From: Devosia aurantiaca
Lineage (GTDB): Bacteria > Pseudomonadota > Alphaproteobacteria > Rhizobiales > Devosiaceae
Length of the DNA: 64,000 nucleotides
Reading direction: 5' to 3'
Assembly: GCF_011058215.1 (NCBI RefSeq)
Contig: NZ_JAALFG010000002.1
Span: 248,001-312,000, forward strand
Translations under genes and position numbers: made by a program
In this document: positions 35,120-48,518 of the stretch, piece by piece
Layout: each line of letters starts with the position of its first letter
How positions within the stretch are numbered: the first letter of the stretch is position 1
The notes under the pieces: model-generated
Seen by the model: the letters and a program-made list of their open reading frames with translations, nothing else
The model's database searches: none
Told to the model about the DNA's origin: nothing

Positions 35120-35482
35120 TTAGAACTGCAGACCGCCCTCACGGGCAGCGTCTGCAAGGGCCTTAACACGGCCGTGATAGATGTAGGCGCCACGGTCGAA
35201 CACGACCTCGCCAACCCCGGCCTGCTGGCCACGCTCGGCGATCAGCTTGCCAATGGCAGCTGCAGCTTCGGTGGTTGCGCCGTTCGAGGTAGAACTCTTG
35301 AAGTCCTTCTCGAGGGTCGAAGCGGCTGCCAGCGTACGGCCATTCGCGTCGTCGATGATCTGGGCGTAGATATTCTTGTCCGAACGGAAAACCGACAGAC
35401 GGGGACGACCAAAGGCACGAGCCTTGAGCGCCTTGCGGACACGGGCCTTGCGGCGATCCGCACCCTTTGCAGAAATTGCCAT
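35120..35482 (-). CDS. rplR: 50S ribosomal protein L18
   Basis: 5S rRNA-binding protein of the central protuberance, 120 residues. Basic N-terminus ([22 protein letters not shown]), then [24 protein letters not shown] and the C-terminal signature [25 protein letters not shown]. Starts 12 bases after rplF and is followed by rpsE after 20 bases. Confidence 0.98.
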   Translation of the reverse strand: MAISAKGADRRKARVRKALKARAFGRPRLSVFRSDKNIYAQIIDDANGRTLAAASTLEKDFKSSTSNGATTEAAAAIGKLIAERGQQAGVGEVVFDRGAYIYHGRVKALADAAREGGLQF

Positions 35483-35494
35483 TTCCGGCGCTCC

Positions 35495-36027
35495 TTACTT
35501 CTTCTTGCCTTCTTTGCGGAAGACCTGCTCGCCGGCGTAACGCACGCCCTTACCCTTATAGGGCTCGGGGGACGCCAGCTGCGGATCTCGGCCGCAACTT
35601 GGCCAACCTGCTGCTTGTCGATGCCGGTGACGACGATTTCCGTCGGGGCCGGAACGGCAAGGGTGATCCCCTGCGGAGCCTGATACACCACTTCATGGCT
35701 GAAACCGAGCGAGAGCTTGACGTCCTTGCCCTGCATCGCAGCGCGGTAACCAACGCCCTGGATGGCCAGACGCTTTTCATAGCCGGCGCTCACACCGGTG
35801 ACCATGTTCTGGATCAGCGCGCGGGTGGTACCCCAGGCGGCCCGAGCTTCACGGGTGTCGTTGGCCGGGGTAATGGACACGCCATTGTCCCCCTGCTCGA
35901 CATTGACCTCATCCATCAGAACGATGCTGAGCTCGCCCTTTGGGCCCTTGGCCGAGACGGTACGATCATTGATCGTTACCGCAACGCCGCTTACCGGGGC
36001 CACCGGTTTCTTGCCAGTACGTGACAT
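35495..36027 (-). CDS. rplF: 50S ribosomal protein L6, frameshifted in this sequence
   Basis: Large-subunit protein near the GTPase centre, 177 residues after correction. [20 protein letters not shown], the [21 protein letters not shown] core and [21 protein letters not shown] are in one frame. The final [19 protein letters not shown] is in the next. The break is a G5 run at 35567-35571; a sixth base restores [10 protein letters not shown], the universally conserved turn. Uncorrected, the frame runs into rplR and rpsE-side sequence. Confidence 0.95.
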
Positions 36028-36059
36028 AATCTATCCTTGAGTCATCGTCTTGCCGCGCC

Positions 36060-36458
36060 TTAGAAGACGCGGCAGAGTACCTCGCCACCCACATTGGCAG
36101 CCTTGGCTTCGTGGTCGGCCATCACACCCTTGGGGGTGGAGAGGATCGAGACACCCAGGCCATTGGCAACCTGCGGGATATTCTTCACCGACGCATAAAC
36201 GCGGCGGCCGGGACGGGAAACGCGCTCGATGGTGCGGATCACGCCTTCATTTTCCGAATACTTGAGTTCGATTTCGTATTCGGCAGCACCGTTCTCGAAC
36301 TTGGTCTCCGAGTAGCCGCGGATGAAACCCTCGGACTGGAGAACGTCCAGCACGCGACCGCGAAGGGTCGAAGCCGGAGTCGTAACGGAATTCTTGCGAC
36401 GCTCCTGAGCGTTGCGGATGCGGGTCAGCATATCGCCGATGGGATCGGAAAAACTCAT
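36060..36458 (-). CDS. rpsH: 30S ribosomal protein S8
   Basis: Primary 16S rRNA-binding protein and, in enterobacteria, regulator of the spc operon. It is 132 residues: [34 protein letters not shown], and the C-terminal signature [33 protein letters not shown]. Twelve bases separate it from rpsN upstream and 32 from rplF downstream. Confidence 0.98.
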   Translation of the reverse strand: MSFSDPIGDMLTRIRNAQERRKNSVTTPASTLRGRVLDVLQSEGFIRGYSETKFENGAAEYEIELKYSENEGVIRTIERVSRPGRRVYASVKNIPQVANGLGVSILSTPKGVMADHEAKAANVGGEVLCRVF

Positions 36459-36470
36459 CTGATGATCTCC

Positions 36471-36776
36471 TTACCAGCTCGACTTAACGAGGCCCGGGAT
36501 CATGCCCAGGTTGCCCAGCTGACGCAGAGCGATACGGCTCATCTTGAGCTTGCGATAGTAACCACGCGGGCGGCCCGACACTTCGCAACGGTTGCGAATG
36601 CGAACCTTGGCCGAGTTGCGCGGCAATTCAGCCAGCTTGAGGCCGGCCTTGAAGCGTTCCTCGATGGGAGTGTCCTGGCTCTTGATGGTAGCCTTGAGCG
36701 CTGCGCGCTTGTCGGCATACTGCTTGGCCAGAGCGGCGCGCTTCTTGTTCTTTTCGATGGAGCTGGTCTTTGCCAT
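36471..36776 (-). CDS. rpsN: 30S ribosomal protein S14
   Basis: Small-subunit head protein, 101 residues. The long zinc-free form: [61 protein letters not shown]. Only one cysteine remains of the zinc ligands found in the short form. Lies between rplE (30 bases upstream) and rpsH. Confidence 0.98.
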   Translation of the reverse strand: MAKTSSIEKNKKRAALAKQYADKRAALKATIKSQDTPIEERFKAGLKLAELPRNSAKVRIRNRCEVSGRPRGYYRKLKMSRIALRQLGNLGMIPGLVKSSW

Positions 36777-36806
36777 TTCCTGATCCTTTATCCTTCCCCT
36801 GCCCGC

Positions 36807-37364
36807 TTACTGGCGGAACGGGAAGTTGAAAGCCTTGAGAAGCGCACGCGCCTCATCGTCGTTCTTGGCCGTCGTGCAGATCACGATGTCCATGCCCCAA
36901 ACCTGATCGATCTGATCGTAGTTGATTTCAGGGAAAACGATGTGTTCCTTGAGGCCCATGGCGTAGTTGCCACGGCCGTCGAACGCGTTCGGGTTAAGGC
37001 CGCGGAAGTCGCGGACGCGCGGCAGGGCGATCGTTACCAGGCGGTCCAGGAATTCGTACATGCGGGTCTTGCGCAGCGTCACCTTGACGCCGAGCGGCAT
37101 ATTCTCGCGGACCTTGAAGCCTGCGATCGACTTGCGGGCATGCGTGATAACCGGCTTCTGGCCAGCGATCTTCTGCAGCTCGTCGGCAGCCGACTTCACC
37201 TTCTTGGTGTCGTTGACGGCTTCGCCAACGCCCATGTTGAGGACGATCTTTTCCAGACGCGGCAATTCCATGACGTTCTGGTAGCTGAACTGCTCACGCA
37301 GTGCGGCCTTGATCTTGTTGTCGTATTCGGTCCGGAGACGCGGAACGTAAGCGGTCTCAGCCAT
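36807..37364 (-). CDS. rplE: 50S ribosomal protein L5
   Basis: 5S rRNA-binding protein contacting P-site tRNA, 185 residues. Landmarks: [59 protein letters not shown] and [17 protein letters not shown]. Its start lies inside the end of rplX (8-base overlap), indicating coupled translation. Confidence 0.98.
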   Translation of the reverse strand: MAETAYVPRLRTEYDNKIKAALREQFSYQNVMELPRLEKIVLNMGVGEAVNDTKKVKSAADELQKIAGQKPVITHARKSIAGFKVRENMPLGVKVTLRKTRMYEFLDRLVTIALPRVRDFRGLNPNAFDGRGNYAMGLKEHIVFPEINYDQIDQVWGMDIVICTTAKNDDEARALLKAFNFPFRQ

Positions 37365-37668
37365 CGATCTTATCTCCGGTGGTCTTGGCGACGCGCGACT
37401 TCACGCCGTCGACAATCGAGAAACCGACGCGGCTGGGCTTGCCATTGGCATCGGCGACGGCCAAGTTCGACAGATGGATCGGCGCTTCTTTGGTGAAGAT
37501 GCCGGCATCCTGCGAGGCAGTCTGCTTCTGGTGGCGGCGGACAAGGTTGATACCCTGGACCAGCGCCTTGGTTTCGGACGGAATGACAGAGAGGACCTGA
37601 CCGGTCTTGCCCTTGTCCTTGCCGGCCAGGACGACCACTTTGTCGCCCTTCTTGATCTTGGCGGCCAT
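37357..37668 (-). CDS. rplX: 50S ribosomal protein L24
   Basis: Assembly-initiating protein near the exit tunnel, 103 residues. The KOW motif [19 protein letters not shown] is at residues 4-22, followed by [14 protein letters not shown] and [20 protein letters not shown]. Overlaps rplN by one base and rplE by eight. Confidence 0.98.
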   Translation of the reverse strand: MAAKIKKGDKVVVLAGKDKGKTGQVLSVIPSETKALVQGINLVRRHQKQTASQDAGIFTKEAPIHLSNLAVADANGKPSRVGFSIVDGVKSRVAKTTGDKIDG

Positions 37669-38036
37669 TACAGCACCTCAGGAGCGAGCGAAATGATCTT
37701 CATGTGGTTCTTGGCGCGGAGTTCGCGCGGAACTGGTCCGAAGATACGGGTGCCGATCGGCTCTTTCTGATTGTTCAGAAGAACGGCGGCGTTCTTGTCG
37801 AAACGGATGACGGTGCCATCGGGGCGACGGATGTCGGTTGCGGTGCGAACCACCACGGCCTTCATCACTTGGCCCTTCTTAACGCGGCCGCGCGGAATAG
37901 CGTCCTTGACCGAAACGACGATAACGTCGCCGACCGAGGCGTACTTGCGATGCGAACCGCCCAGCACCTTGATGCACATGACTCGCTTGGCGCCGGAATT
38001 GTCGGCGACATCGAGATTGGACTGCATCTGGATCAT
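37668..38036 (-). CDS. rplN: 50S ribosomal protein L14
   Basis: Interface protein that contacts 16S rRNA, 122 residues. [20 protein letters not shown], the signature [30 protein letters not shown] and the [29 protein letters not shown] region are all present. Follows rpsQ after a 65-base spacer. Confidence 0.98.
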   Translation of the reverse strand: MIQMQSNLDVADNSGAKRVMCIKVLGGSHRKYASVGDVIVVSVKDAIPRGRVKKGQVMKAVVVRTATDIRRPDGTVIRFDKNAAVLLNNQKEPIGTRIFGPVPRELRAKNHMKIISLAPEVL

Positions 38037-38101
38037 GACTGGATGCCTTCTAGTTTATCGGCTGCGACCGTCATCCGGCGCGCCGACCTGAATTGTTTCT
38101 C

Positions 38102-38356
38102 TTACGCGGATTGCGCAGACGAAGCGTTGTCCTGGACCAGGGTCCAGCGCTTGTTCTTGCTGATCGGCGCGGTTTCCTCGATCCACACGGTCTGGCCGAC
38201 CTTGGCCAGATTGTTCTCGTCGTGAGCGTGATACTTCTTGGAACGACGCACGGTCTTCTTGAGAAGCGGATGGGTGAAACGGCGCTCGACACGGACCACG
38301 ATGGTCTTGTCATTGGCGTCGGAGACGACAGTCCCCTGCAGAACGCGCTTTGGCAT
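38102..38356 (-). CDS. rpsQ: 30S ribosomal protein S17
   Basis: Primary 16S rRNA-binding protein with an OB fold, 84 residues. [44 protein letters not shown] and [14 protein letters not shown] are the diagnostic stretches. Ten bases after rpmC. Confidence 0.98.
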   Translation of the reverse strand: MPKRVLQGTVVSDANDKTIVVRVERRFTHPLLKKTVRRSKKYHAHDENNLAKVGQTVWIEETAPISKNKRWTLVQDNASSAQSA

Positions 38357-38366
38357 GGATTTTTCC

Positions 38367-38561
38367 TTACTTAGCTGCGTTCTTTTGGCCGAGGATGGTC
38401 TTGATCCGCGCGATGTCGCGGCGGACTTCCTTCACTCGAGCCGGCTTTTCCAACTGCTGGGTAGCGCGCTGGAAACGCAGGTTGAACTGTTCTTTCTTCA
38501 GGTCGACGAGCTGATCATTCAGTTCGTCTGCGGTCTTGGCCCGCACATCACTGGCTTTCAT
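38367..38561 (-). CDS. rpmC: 50S ribosomal protein L29
   Basis: Two-helix protein at the peptide exit, docking site region for trigger factor and SRP. It is 64 residues: [20 protein letters not shown], then [18 protein letters not shown] and the [15 protein letters not shown]-terminal helix. Eleven bases after rplP. Confidence 0.97.
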   Translation of the reverse strand: MKASDVRAKTADELNDQLVDLKKEQFNLRFQRATQQLEKPARVKEVRRDIARIKTILGQKNAAK

Positions 38562-38572
38562 ACTCGTGTTCC

Positions 38573-38986
38573 TTAGTCGGCAATACGCGTGACAATACGC
38601 GTGGTGATCGGCAACTTCATTGCTCCGAGGCGAAGGGCCTCCTTTGCAACGTCTTCGGGTACGCCGTCAATCTCAAAAACGATGCGGCCGGGCTTTACAC
38701 GCGCTGCCCAGTATTCCACCGAGCCCTTACCCTTACCCATACGGACTTCGGTAGGCTTCTTGGAGACTGGCAGATCCGGGAAAATCCGGATCCACACGCG
38801 GCCCTGACGCTTCATTTCGCGAGTGATCGCGCGACGCGCGGCTTCGATCTGACGGGCAGTAACACGTTCCGGCTCGGTGGCCTTGAGTGCGTACTGGCCG
38901 AAGGCGAGATCCGTACCACCCTTGGCCAGGCCATGGATGCGGCCCTTATGGGCCTTACGGAACTTGGTCTTTTTAGGTTGCAGCAT
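38573..38986 (-). CDS. rplP: 50S ribosomal protein L16
   Basis: Protein near the A site and peptidyl transferase centre, 137 residues. [45 protein letters not shown], then the signature [25 protein letters not shown] with the lysine- and arginine-rich loop reaching the tRNA. Follows rpsC by 15 bases. Confidence 0.98.
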   Translation of the reverse strand: MLQPKKTKFRKAHKGRIHGLAKGGTDLAFGQYALKATEPERVTARQIEAARRAITREMKRQGRVWIRIFPDLPVSKKPTEVRMGKGKGSVEYWAARVKPGRIVFEIDGVPEDVAKEALRLGAMKLPITTRIVTRIAD

Positions 38987-39001
38987 AATGAACTAACCTT
39001 C

Positions 39002-39745
39002 TTATGCGCGTTCGCGGTCGCGGTCGCCGCGTTCACGACGCGGTTCGCGGTCACGATCGTTACGCTGGCCGCCTTCGCTGCCCTCGGTAGCACGGCGCTC
39101 ATGGGCGGACGGATCGTGCTCAAGGACTTCGCCCTTGAAGATCCAGACCTTGATGCCGATGATGCCGTACGTGGTTTCGGCTTCGGCAGTGCCGTAGTCG
39201 ATGTCGGCACGCAGGGTGTGCAGCGGCACGCGGCCTTCGCGGTACCATTCGGTACGAGCGATGTCGGCACCACCGAGGCGGCCACCAACGTTGACGCGGA
39301 TACCACCGGCGCCCATGCGGATCGCGGTCTGCACGGCGCGCTTCATGGCGCGACGGAAGGCCACGCGGCGTTCCAGCTGCTGGGCGATGCCCTGAGCAAC
39401 CAGCGTCGCATCGGTTTCCGGCTTGCGCACTTCAACGATGTTGATGTGCACTTCGCTGTCGGTGAACTTCTTCACCTTGGCGCGGATCTTGTCGATGTCA
39501 GCGCCCTTCTTGCCGATCACGATGCCTGGACGGGCGGTGTGGATCGACACGCGGCACTTGCGGTGCGGACGCTCGATGACGATCTTGGAGACCGCGGCAG
39601 CCTTGAGATCCTGCATCAGCATGGTGCGGATCTTGAGGTCTTCTTGCAGCAGCGAACCGTATTCGCCCTTGTTGGCGAACCAGCGGCTGTCCCAGGTGCG
39701 GTTGATGCCCAGGCGGAAGCCGATTGGATTGATCTTCTGGCCCAT
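39002..39745 (-). CDS. rpsC: 30S ribosomal protein S3
   Basis: mRNA-entry-channel protein, 247 residues. [20 protein letters not shown], the KH domain with [16 protein letters not shown], and the C-terminal domain [20 protein letters not shown] followed by [22 protein letters not shown] 25-residue charged tail rich in Arg, Glu and Asp extends beyond the E. coli protein. Overlaps rplV by one base. Confidence 0.98.
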   Translation of the reverse strand: MGQKINPIGFRLGINRTWDSRWFANKGEYGSLLQEDLKIRTMLMQDLKAAAVSKIVIERPHRKCRVSIHTARPGIVIGKKGADIDKIRAKVKKFTDSEVHINIVEVRKPETDATLVAQGIAQQLERRVAFRRAMKRAVQTAIRMGAGGIRVNVGGRLGGADIARTEWYREGRVPLHTLRADIDYGTAEAETTYGIIGIKVWIFKGEVLEHDPSAHERRATEGSEGGQRNDRDREPRRERGDRDRERA

Positions 39746-40125
39746 TATGCGGCCTCCTCAACTTGCCGGACGATGATCGTCAGATGCGAGAATGGCTTTT
39801 CGACGCGGGCAGACTTGCCGCGGCCACGAGCCATGAAGCGCTTCATCACCAGCGAATTGCCGACAAAGGCTTCGGCAACGACGAGGGCGTCGGTGTCCAG
39901 GCCATGGTTGTTCTCGGCATTGGCGATGGCGCTCTCGAGCACCTTCTTCACCTGGCCAGAGATGCGCTTGTGGCTGAATTCGAGGTCGGCAAGAGCCCGC
40001 TCGACCTTCTTGCCACGGATCAACTGCGCGACGAGGTTCAGCTTCTGAGGGCTGATGCGCAGCATGCGCAGAACAGCCTTAGCCTCGTTATCCTTGAGAG
40101 CGCGCTCAGTTTTTGGCTTGCCCAT
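39745..40125 (-). CDS. rplV: 50S ribosomal protein L22
   Basis: Lines the exit tunnel (macrolide-site region), 126 residues. [50 protein letters not shown] and the loop [20 protein letters not shown] are all as in the family; no deletion is seen in the beta-hairpin loop linked to macrolide resistance. Two bases after rpsS. Confidence 0.98.
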   Translation of the reverse strand: MGKPKTERALKDNEAKAVLRMLRISPQKLNLVAQLIRGKKVERALADLEFSHKRISGQVKKVLESAIANAENNHGLDTDALVVAEAFVGNSLVMKRFMARGRGKSARVEKPFSHLTIIVRQVEEAA

Positions 40126-40126
40126 C

Positions 40127-40405
40127 TTACTTCCTCTTGGCCTTCTTGTCGGCCGCGTGCCCGTAATAGGTACGGGTCGGAGCGAATTCGCCGAACTTGT
40201 GGCCGATCATTTCTTCGGTGACGCTGACCGGAATGTGCTTCTGGCCATTGTGGACGCCGAAGGTGATACCAACGAACTGCGGCAGGATGGTCGAACGGCG
40301 AGACCAGATCTTGACCACATCGTTGCGGCCAGAGGACTGGGCCTTTTCGGCCTTCTTGAGCAGATAGCCGTCAACAAACGGCCCCTTCCAAATCGAACGG
40401 GTCAT
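40127..40405 (-). CDS. rpsS: 30S ribosomal protein S19
   Basis: Head protein close to the A-site finger, 92 residues. [41 protein letters not shown] and [28 protein letters not shown] are diagnostic. Four bases after rplB. Confidence 0.98.
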   Translation of the reverse strand: MTRSIWKGPFVDGYLLKKAEKAQSSGRNDVVKIWSRRSTILPQFVGITFGVHNGQKHIPVSVTEEMIGHKFGEFAPTRTYYGHAADKKAKRK

Positions 40406-40409
40406 GTTT

Positions 40410-41249
40410 TTACCTGCCCTTCTTCAAGTGACGGCTGCGAACGATAAACTGGTCCGTAGCCTTGTTGCTGCGCGTGCGCTTGCCCTTGGTCGGCTTGCCC
40501 CACGGGGAAACCGGGTGACGGCCACCAGAGGTACGGCCTTCACCACCACCATGGGGGTGGTCGACCGGGTTCATGGTGACGCCGCGGTTGACCGGCTTCT
40601 TGCCCAGCCAGCGATTGCGGCCGGCCTTGCCCATCGAGGTGTTGGCGTGGTCCTGGTTGGACACGGCACCGACGGTGGCGAGGCACGAACCATGGACGCG
40701 GCGCTGTTCGCCCGAGTTGAGGCGAAGGATCGCCCAACCCTGGTCACGACCGACATACTGGGCATAGGCACCGGCAGAACGAGCGACCTGGCCGCCCTTG
40801 CGGGGCTTGAGCTCGATGTTGTGCACGATAGTGCCGACCGGCATGCGTTCCAGCGGCATCGCGTTGCCCGGCTTGACGTCCGCGCCGTTGAGCGAGGAGA
40901 TCACCTTGTCACCGGCAGCAAGACGCTGCGGAGCCACGATATAGGCCAGCTCGCCGTCTTCGTACTTGATCAAGGCGATCCAGGCGGTGCGGTTCGGATC
41001 GTATTCGAGACGTTCAACGGTCCCGACGGCATCGAACTTGACGCGCTTGAAGTCGACCATGCGGTACGAGCGCTTGTGACCACCACCACGATGGTAGGAG
41101 GTGATGCGGCCAGTGTTGTTGCGACCACCGGACTTGGTGAGACCGACGGTCAGCGACTTGACCGGCGAGCCCTTCCAGAGTTCCGAACGATCAGTCGTGA
41201 CGAGCGTACGACGGCCTTCGGAGGTGGGATTGTAAGTTTTTAGAGCCAT
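40410..41249 (-). CDS. rplB: 50S ribosomal protein L2
   Basis: Protein needed for peptidyl transferase and subunit joining, 279 residues. [35 protein letters not shown], the zinc-free core, and the conserved His-containing signature [22 protein letters not shown] near the C-terminus (about 225-246). Nineteen bases after rplW. Confidence 0.98.
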   Translation of the reverse strand: MALKTYNPTSEGRRTLVTTDRSELWKGSPVKSLTVGLTKSGGRNNTGRITSYHRGGGHKRSYRMVDFKRVKFDAVGTVERLEYDPNRTAWIALIKYEDGELAYIVAPQRLAAGDKVISSLNGADVKPGNAMPLERMPVGTIVHNIELKPRKGGQVARSAGAYAQYVGRDQGWAILRLNSGEQRRVHGSCLATVGAVSNQDHANTSMGKAGRNRWLGKKPVNRGVTMNPVDHPHGGGEGRTSGGRHPVSPWGKPTKGKRTRSNKATDQFIVRSRHLKKGR

Positions 41250-41267
41250 TTTGCTGTCTCTTATCCC

Positions 41268-41561
41268 TTAGAGGCCGGTCGAGATATCGATCGACTGACC
41301 GTCGACGAGGGTGACGATCGCCTTCTTGACGTCGTTGCGCGTACCAATCCGACCACGGAAGCGCTTCACCTTGCCCTTGCGGACGAGGGTATTCACTGCC
41401 TTGACCTTGACCGAAAAGAGCTGCTCGATGGCGGCCTTGATGTCGGTCTTGTTGGCATCGATCGCCACGTCGAAAACGACCTGGTTTGCTTCCGAGGCCA
41501 TGGTCGACTTTTCAGTCACGACCGGGCTGCGGATGATGTCGTATGCGGCAAGCTTGTTCAT
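41268..41561 (-). CDS. rplW: 50S ribosomal protein L23
   Basis: Exit-site protein that docks trigger factor and SRP, 97 residues. [21 protein letters not shown], then [15 protein letters not shown] helix, [20 protein letters not shown] and [17 protein letters not shown] 41561 overlaps the rplD stop by four bases (ATGA); the frame remains open upstream but only within rplD. Confidence 0.97.
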   Translation of the reverse strand: MNKLAAYDIIRSPVVTEKSTMASEANQVVFDVAIDANKTDIKAAIEQLFSVKVKAVNTLVRKGKVKRFRGRIGTRNDVKKAIVTLVDGQSIDISTGL

Positions 41562-42175
41562 GCGAACCTCGCTTCGAGCGCTTCCAGCGCTGCCTTGGTC
41601 AGCACGAGCTTGTCGCGCTTGAGGATCGAAACGACATTGATGCCCTGGATCGGCAGCACGTCGATATGGGGAATGTTGCGGGCCGCCAGAGCAAAGTTCT
41701 GGTCGACGGTCGCACCATCGATGATCAGCGCGTTGGCCCATGCCAGCTTGCCGAACGTGGTCCGCAGAGCCGCGGTCTTGGCTTCGGTCTGGGCGACGCT
41801 GTCGATGACGATCAGCGAGCCGGACTTGGCCTTGGACGAGAGCGCATGCTTGAGAGCAAGGACGCGAACCTTCTTGGGAAGATCGATCGCATGGCTGCGC
41901 GGGGTCGGACCGAATGCACGGCCACCACCACGGAACTGGGGAGCCTTGCGGTCGCCGTGACGTGCGCCGCCACCCTTCTGCTTCTTGAACTTCTTGCCCG
42001 TGGCAGCGCCTTCGGAGCGGTTCTTCACGTCATGCGTGCCAGCCATAGCCTTAAGCTGCTGGTAGCGAACCATGCGGTGCAGAATGTCGGGACGAACTTC
42101 AAGGCCGAACACGTCGTCCTTCAGTTCGATCGAGCCGGCAGACGTGCCGTCGAGATTGGTTACCTGGAGTTCCAT
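41558..42175 (-). CDS. rplD: 50S ribosomal protein L4
   Basis: Exit-tunnel protein and, in enterobacteria, autoregulator of the S10 operon, 205 residues. [20 protein letters not shown], the tunnel-lining loop with [20 protein letters not shown], and the C-terminal fold [34 protein letters not shown]. Directly abuts rplC with no spacer. Confidence 0.98.
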   Translation of the reverse strand: MELQVTNLDGTSAGSIELKDDVFGLEVRPDILHRMVRYQQLKAMAGTHDVKNRSEGAATGKKFKKQKGGGARHGDRKAPQFRGGGRAFGPTPRSHAIDLPKKVRVLALKHALSSKAKSGSLIVIDSVAQTEAKTAALRTTFGKLAWANALIIDGATVDQNFALAARNIPHIDVLPIQGINVVSILKRDKLVLTKAALEALEARFA

Positions 42176-42871
42176 TTACTTCGCTTCTCCCGCAGCAGCG
42201 GCCTCGAACGAGCCCGGCAGGGTCAAGTTCGCGGGAGCCGGCTTCTTGACGGCGTCCTTGATCATGATCCAGGCGCCCTTGGCACCCGGGACCGAACCCT
42301 GGATCAGGATCAGGCCACGCTCCACGTCGGTCTTGACGACCTTGACGTTCTGCGTGGTGATACGGCGATCACCCATATGGCCCGGCATCTTCTTGTTCTT
42401 GAAGGTCTTACCCGGGTCCTGACGGCCACCGGTAGAACCGATCGAGCGGTGCGACACGGACACACCGTGCGAGGCACGCAGACCACCGAAATTCCAGCGC
42501 TTCATACCGCCGGCAAAACCCTTACCGATGGAAGTGCCGGTCACGTCGACCAGCTGGCCTTCGGCAAAGTGGTCGGCCTTGAAGGTCGCACCAACTTCGA
42601 TGAGGTTGTCCTCATCGACGCGGAATTCCACCACGTGACGCTTGGGCTCTACCTTGGCGACAGCATACTGGCCGCGCTCGGCCTTGCTGACGTTCTTGGC
42701 CTTGGCCTGGCCTGCGCCGAGCTGCAGGGCGACATAGCCGTCCCGCTCAACGCTACGCTGGCCTACCACCTGGCAGTTTTCCAGACTCAACACCGTCACA
42801 GGAACGTGCGAGCCGTCCTCTGTGAAGATGCGGGTCATCCCCAGCTTCTGTGCGATCAATCCAGAACGCAT
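42176..42871 (-). CDS. rplC: 50S ribosomal protein L3
   Basis: Early-assembly protein of the large subunit, 231 residues. [39 protein letters not shown] and the loop [33 protein letters not shown] that carries the glutamine methylated in other bacteria. C-terminal 20 residues are Ala/Pro-rich. Follows rpsJ after about 80 bases. Confidence 0.98.
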   Translation of the reverse strand: MRSGLIAQKLGMTRIFTEDGSHVPVTVLSLENCQVVGQRSVERDGYVALQLGAGQAKAKNVSKAERGQYAVAKVEPKRHVVEFRVDEDNLIEVGATFKADHFAEGQLVDVTGTSIGKGFAGGMKRWNFGGLRASHGVSVSHRSIGSTGGRQDPGKTFKNKKMPGHMGDRRITTQNVKVVKTDVERGLILIQGSVPGAKGAWIMIKDAVKKPAPANLTLPGSFEAAAAGEAK

Positions 42872-42952
42872 CGGTTCTTACCTTCTTTTGGCGCTCTGCC
42901 GGGTCATGGTTTCAGAGGACCCTTTTGGCGGCAGGCGCGGATACTTGTTTGT

Positions 42953-43260
<308 letters not shown>

Positions 43261-43328
43261 CTTCTCAAATCCTGACAAAATGGATCGCGGCGCGCTTTAT
43301 CGCGCGCCGCGAATGTCTGGTGGACGTT

Positions 43329-44519
43329 TTACTTCAGGATCTTCGCGACGACGCCGGCGCCGACGGTGCGGCCACCTTCACGGATAGCGAAGCGGAGCTT
43401 CTCTTCCATGGCGATCGGAACGATGAGCTGGACGTTCATGTTGATGTTGTCGCCCGGCATGACCATCTCGGTGCCTTCCGGCAGCGTCACGATGCCGGTC
43501 ACGTCGGTGGTGCGGAAGTAGAACTGCGGACGGTAGTTGCCGAAGAACGGAGTGTGACGGCCGCCTTCTTCCTTGGTGAGGATATAGGCCTCAGCAACGA
43601 AGTCGGTGTGCGGGGTCACGGAACCGGGCTTGCAGAGAACCTGGCCGCGCTCAACCTGAGTGCGATCGATACCGCGGATCAGAGCGCCGATGTTGTCGCC
43701 AGCTTCACCCGAGTCGAGCAGCTTGCGGAACATTTCGACACCGGTCACGGTGGTCTTCTGGGTTGCCTTGATGCCGACGATTTCGACTTCTTCGCCAACC
43801 TTGACGATACCGCGTTCGACACGGCCGGTGACCACGGTACCGCGACCCGAGATCGAGAACACGTCTTCGATCGGCAGGAGGAACGGCTGGTCAACCGGAC
43901 GTTCCGGCTGCGGGATGTACGAGTCAACGGCAGCCATCAGCTCGAGAACGGCGTCGTGGCCGAGCTTGGCATCCGAGTTTTCGAGAGCGGCCAGAGCCGA
44001 ACCCTTGATGATCGGAATGTCATCGCCCGGGAATTCGTAGGACGACAGCAGTTCGCGAACTTCGAGTTCAACGAGCTCGAGCAGTTCCGGATCGTCGACC
44101 ATGTCGCACTTGTTGAGGAACACGACGAGAGCCGGAACACCAACCTGACGGGCGAGCAGGATGTGCTCGCGAGTCTGCGGCATCGGGCCGTCGGCAGCCG
44201 ACACGACCAGGATCGCGCCGTCCATCTGGGCAGCACCGGTGATCATGTTCTTCACATAGTCGGCGTGGCCGGGGCAGTCGACGTGAGCGTAGTGACGGTT
44301 GGTCGTCTCGTACTCGACGTGAGCGGTGTTGATGGTGATGCCGCGGGCTTTTTCTTCCGGAGCAGCGTCGATCTGGTCATACGCCTTGAAGGTAGCGCCG
44401 CCGGTCTCAGCCAGAACCTTGGTGATTGCTGCAGTCAGCGAGGTCTTGCCATGGTCAACGTGACCGATGGTGCCGATGTTGCAGTGCGGCTTGTTGCGAG
44501 CGAACTTTTCTTTGCCCAT
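43329..44519 (-). CDS. tuf: Elongation factor Tu
   Basis: GTPase that delivers aminoacyl-tRNA to the ribosome, 396 residues. G1 [10 protein letters not shown], switch I, G3 [10 protein letters not shown]4 NKCD, then domains II and III ending [10 protein letters not shown]. It lies between fusA and rpsJ. Most Alphaproteobacteria have a second tuf near secE; none is seen near secE in this window. Confidence 0.98.
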   Translation of the reverse strand: MGKEKFARNKPHCNIGTIGHVDHGKTSLTAAITKVLAETGGATFKAYDQIDAAPEEKARGITINTAHVEYETTNRHYAHVDCPGHADYVKNMITGAAQMDGAILVVSAADGPMPQTREHILLARQVGVPALVVFLNKCDMVDDPELLELVELEVRELLSSYEFPGDDIPIIKGSALAALENSDAKLGHDAVLELMAAVDSYIPQPERPVDQPFLLPIEDVFSISGRGTVVTGRVERGIVKVGEEVEIVGIKATQKTTVTGVEMFRKLLDSGEAGDNIGALIRGIDRTQVERGQVLCKPGSVTPHTDFVAEAYILTKEEGGRHTPFFGNYRPQFYFRTTDVTGIVTLPEGTEMVMPGDNINMNVQLIVPIAMEEKLRFAIREGGRTVGAGVVAKILK

Positions 44520-44584
44520 CGCTTTTCTCCAATTCGTCAGCGCAAAGGCCGACTTACAGTTGAGTTTCTTAGCTTGCGCTGTTG

Positions 44585-46674
<2,090 letters not shown>

Positions 46675-46686
46675 GGGGCGCTCCTA

Positions 46687-47169
<483 letters not shown>

Positions 47170-47540
47170 TTACTTCGGACGCTTCGCGCCGTACTTGGAA
47201 CGACGCTGCTTGCGATCCTTCACGCTCTGCGTATCGAGGACGCCGCGGAGCACGTGATAGCGGACACCCGGCAAGTCGCGAACGCGGCCGCCGCGGATGA
47301 GCACGACGGAGTGCTCCTGAAGGTTGTGACCTTCGCCCGGGATATACGAAATCACTTCGCGCTGGTTGGTCAGGCGAACCTTGGCCACCTTGCGCAGAGC
47401 CGAGTTCGGCTTCTTCGGGGTCGTGGTATACACACGGGAGCATACGCCGCGCTTTTGCGGGTTCGCTTCCATGGCCGGAACCTTGTTCCGCTTTGCTTGC
47501 TGGCGCGTGGCTTGCGGATCAGCTGATTAATGGTGGGCAT
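47170..47540 (-). CDS. rpsL: 30S ribosomal protein S12, frameshifted; Arg at position 88
   Basis: Decoding-centre protein, 123 residues after correction. [12 protein letters not shown] at the start, then [20 protein letters not shown] and ending GAKRPK. The break is a T3 run at 47492-47494 (A3 on the coding strand); a fourth base restores [19 protein letters not shown]43 and K44 are wild-type. Position 88 is Arg (GGRVRDLPG, codon CGC) where E. coli and most bacteria have Lys. The same change is a classical streptomycin-resistance substitution in Mycobacterium tuberculosis and E. coli. The neighbouring Asp (D89) is the RimO modification site. Confidence 0.94.
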
Positions 47541-47968
47541 TGCGCTCTTTCCATTGTCCAAATTTAGGTGCTGAAAGCACCAGTTCTTACGTTTCGCACT
47601 CAAAAGAGCGCTTCGGCGGTCTACACAAGCAAACCAAAGCGGCGCTCGCCCGACCCACGAAGGGATACGGCGGCGCCTCAGTTGCAGCGGACCACCCGCC
47701 CGCAAAGGCAGCAGTCATGCGCACAAGGATTTACGTCGTCTAGTTACCCGACAGTGTGTTTGAGTGTCCTGGATTCCCGCGCTAGGTGGCAGGGACCCGG
47801 TGTGACAATCACGACCGACCGCTTAGGTAGGCGCTGTTTAGAGCCGATGACTCGCCCCGTCAAGGATTCTTTCGTGAATAAATCGAGGCAGAGCCTTGCG
47901 TTTCGGCCATATCAGCCCTGAAGACGACTGGACGGTTCATTCCAAATCCGTTCGGCACTGGCCCTACC
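47541..47968 (-). other. Leader and promoter region of the str operon
   Basis: About 430 bases with no gene on either strand that I can support. It contains a promoter candidate (47836-47864), a hairpin GGTGCT-TTC-AGCACC (47569-47583) just before rpsL, and the far end of the convergent-side YdeI-like gene. The implied untranslated leader is about 290 bases. Confidence 0.5.
47836..47864 (-). promoter_or_regulatory. Candidate housekeeping promoter of the str operon
   Basis: On the minus strand a perfect alphaproteobacterial -35 CTTGAC (47864-47859), 17 bases, then CTAAAC (47841-47836) as a moderate -10. It is oriented toward rpsL. Confidence 0.45.
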
Positions 47969-48412
47969 CTACTTCTTGCCGGCGCGCAGCATCTCCATCG
48001 CCTTCTCGACCCGGCGCTTGCGTGTCTCCGCCGTCTTGGCTTCGGTGATGGAGAGAACGTGTTTAGACTTGTTGCTGAACGACAAGCTGTCGAAGAAAGC
48101 TTTCGCATCCGGTTCGGTGGTCAGGATGGAGGCCAGATCCTCCGGCACATCCACTTCCCGCGGCGTGGAATCGAGTGTGAGCTCGATTTCCACCGTATCG
48201 CCGCCAGCAACACCCGACTCGGCCCGCCGCGCTGCGCTCAGTGAAACAAGGTTCTTGCCGCCCATCTGCGCCACGGTGGACCGATAGGTCAGCTTGCCGA
48301 TCGTGACGTTGACCGCGGGGCGTTTGCCGCCACCAAGCTCGGCGAGCACCGCGTCGGGCACGACGATACCGGTATTGTTGCCATCGAGCAGGATCGTCGT
48401 CGTGAACTTCAT
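47969..48412 (-). CDS. YdeI/OmpD-associated family protein with DUF1905 domain
   Basis: A 147-residue cytoplasmic protein. N-terminal DUF1905 beta domain (FTTTILLDGNNTGIVVPDAVL, VNVTIGKLTYRSTVAQMGGKNLVSLS) followed by the YdeI-like helical tail (ALASILTTEPDAKAFFDSLSFSNKS-type, then ITEAKTAETRKRRVEKAMEML). No enzymatic function is proven for the family. GGAGG precedes ATG 48412. It is the first gene of the small accessory block between rpsL and rpoC, divergent from the aldo/keto reductase. Confidence 0.85.
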   Translation of the reverse strand: MKFTTTILLDGNNTGIVVPDAVLAELGGGKRPAVNVTIGKLTYRSTVAQMGGKNLVSLSAARRAESGVAGGDTVEIELTLDSTPREVDVPEDLASILTTEPDAKAFFDSLSFSNKSKHVLSITEAKTAETRKRRVEKAMEMLRAGKK

Positions 48413-48518
48413 GGCTCTGCCTCCGCGCCTTAAGGATAGAGCCACCTGAACCGGAAAAGCAAATGGAGCCAGTTCGGGGCTGCGCCGTTAGTCGGCCACA
48501 TCCCTTGGAGACAGGTTC

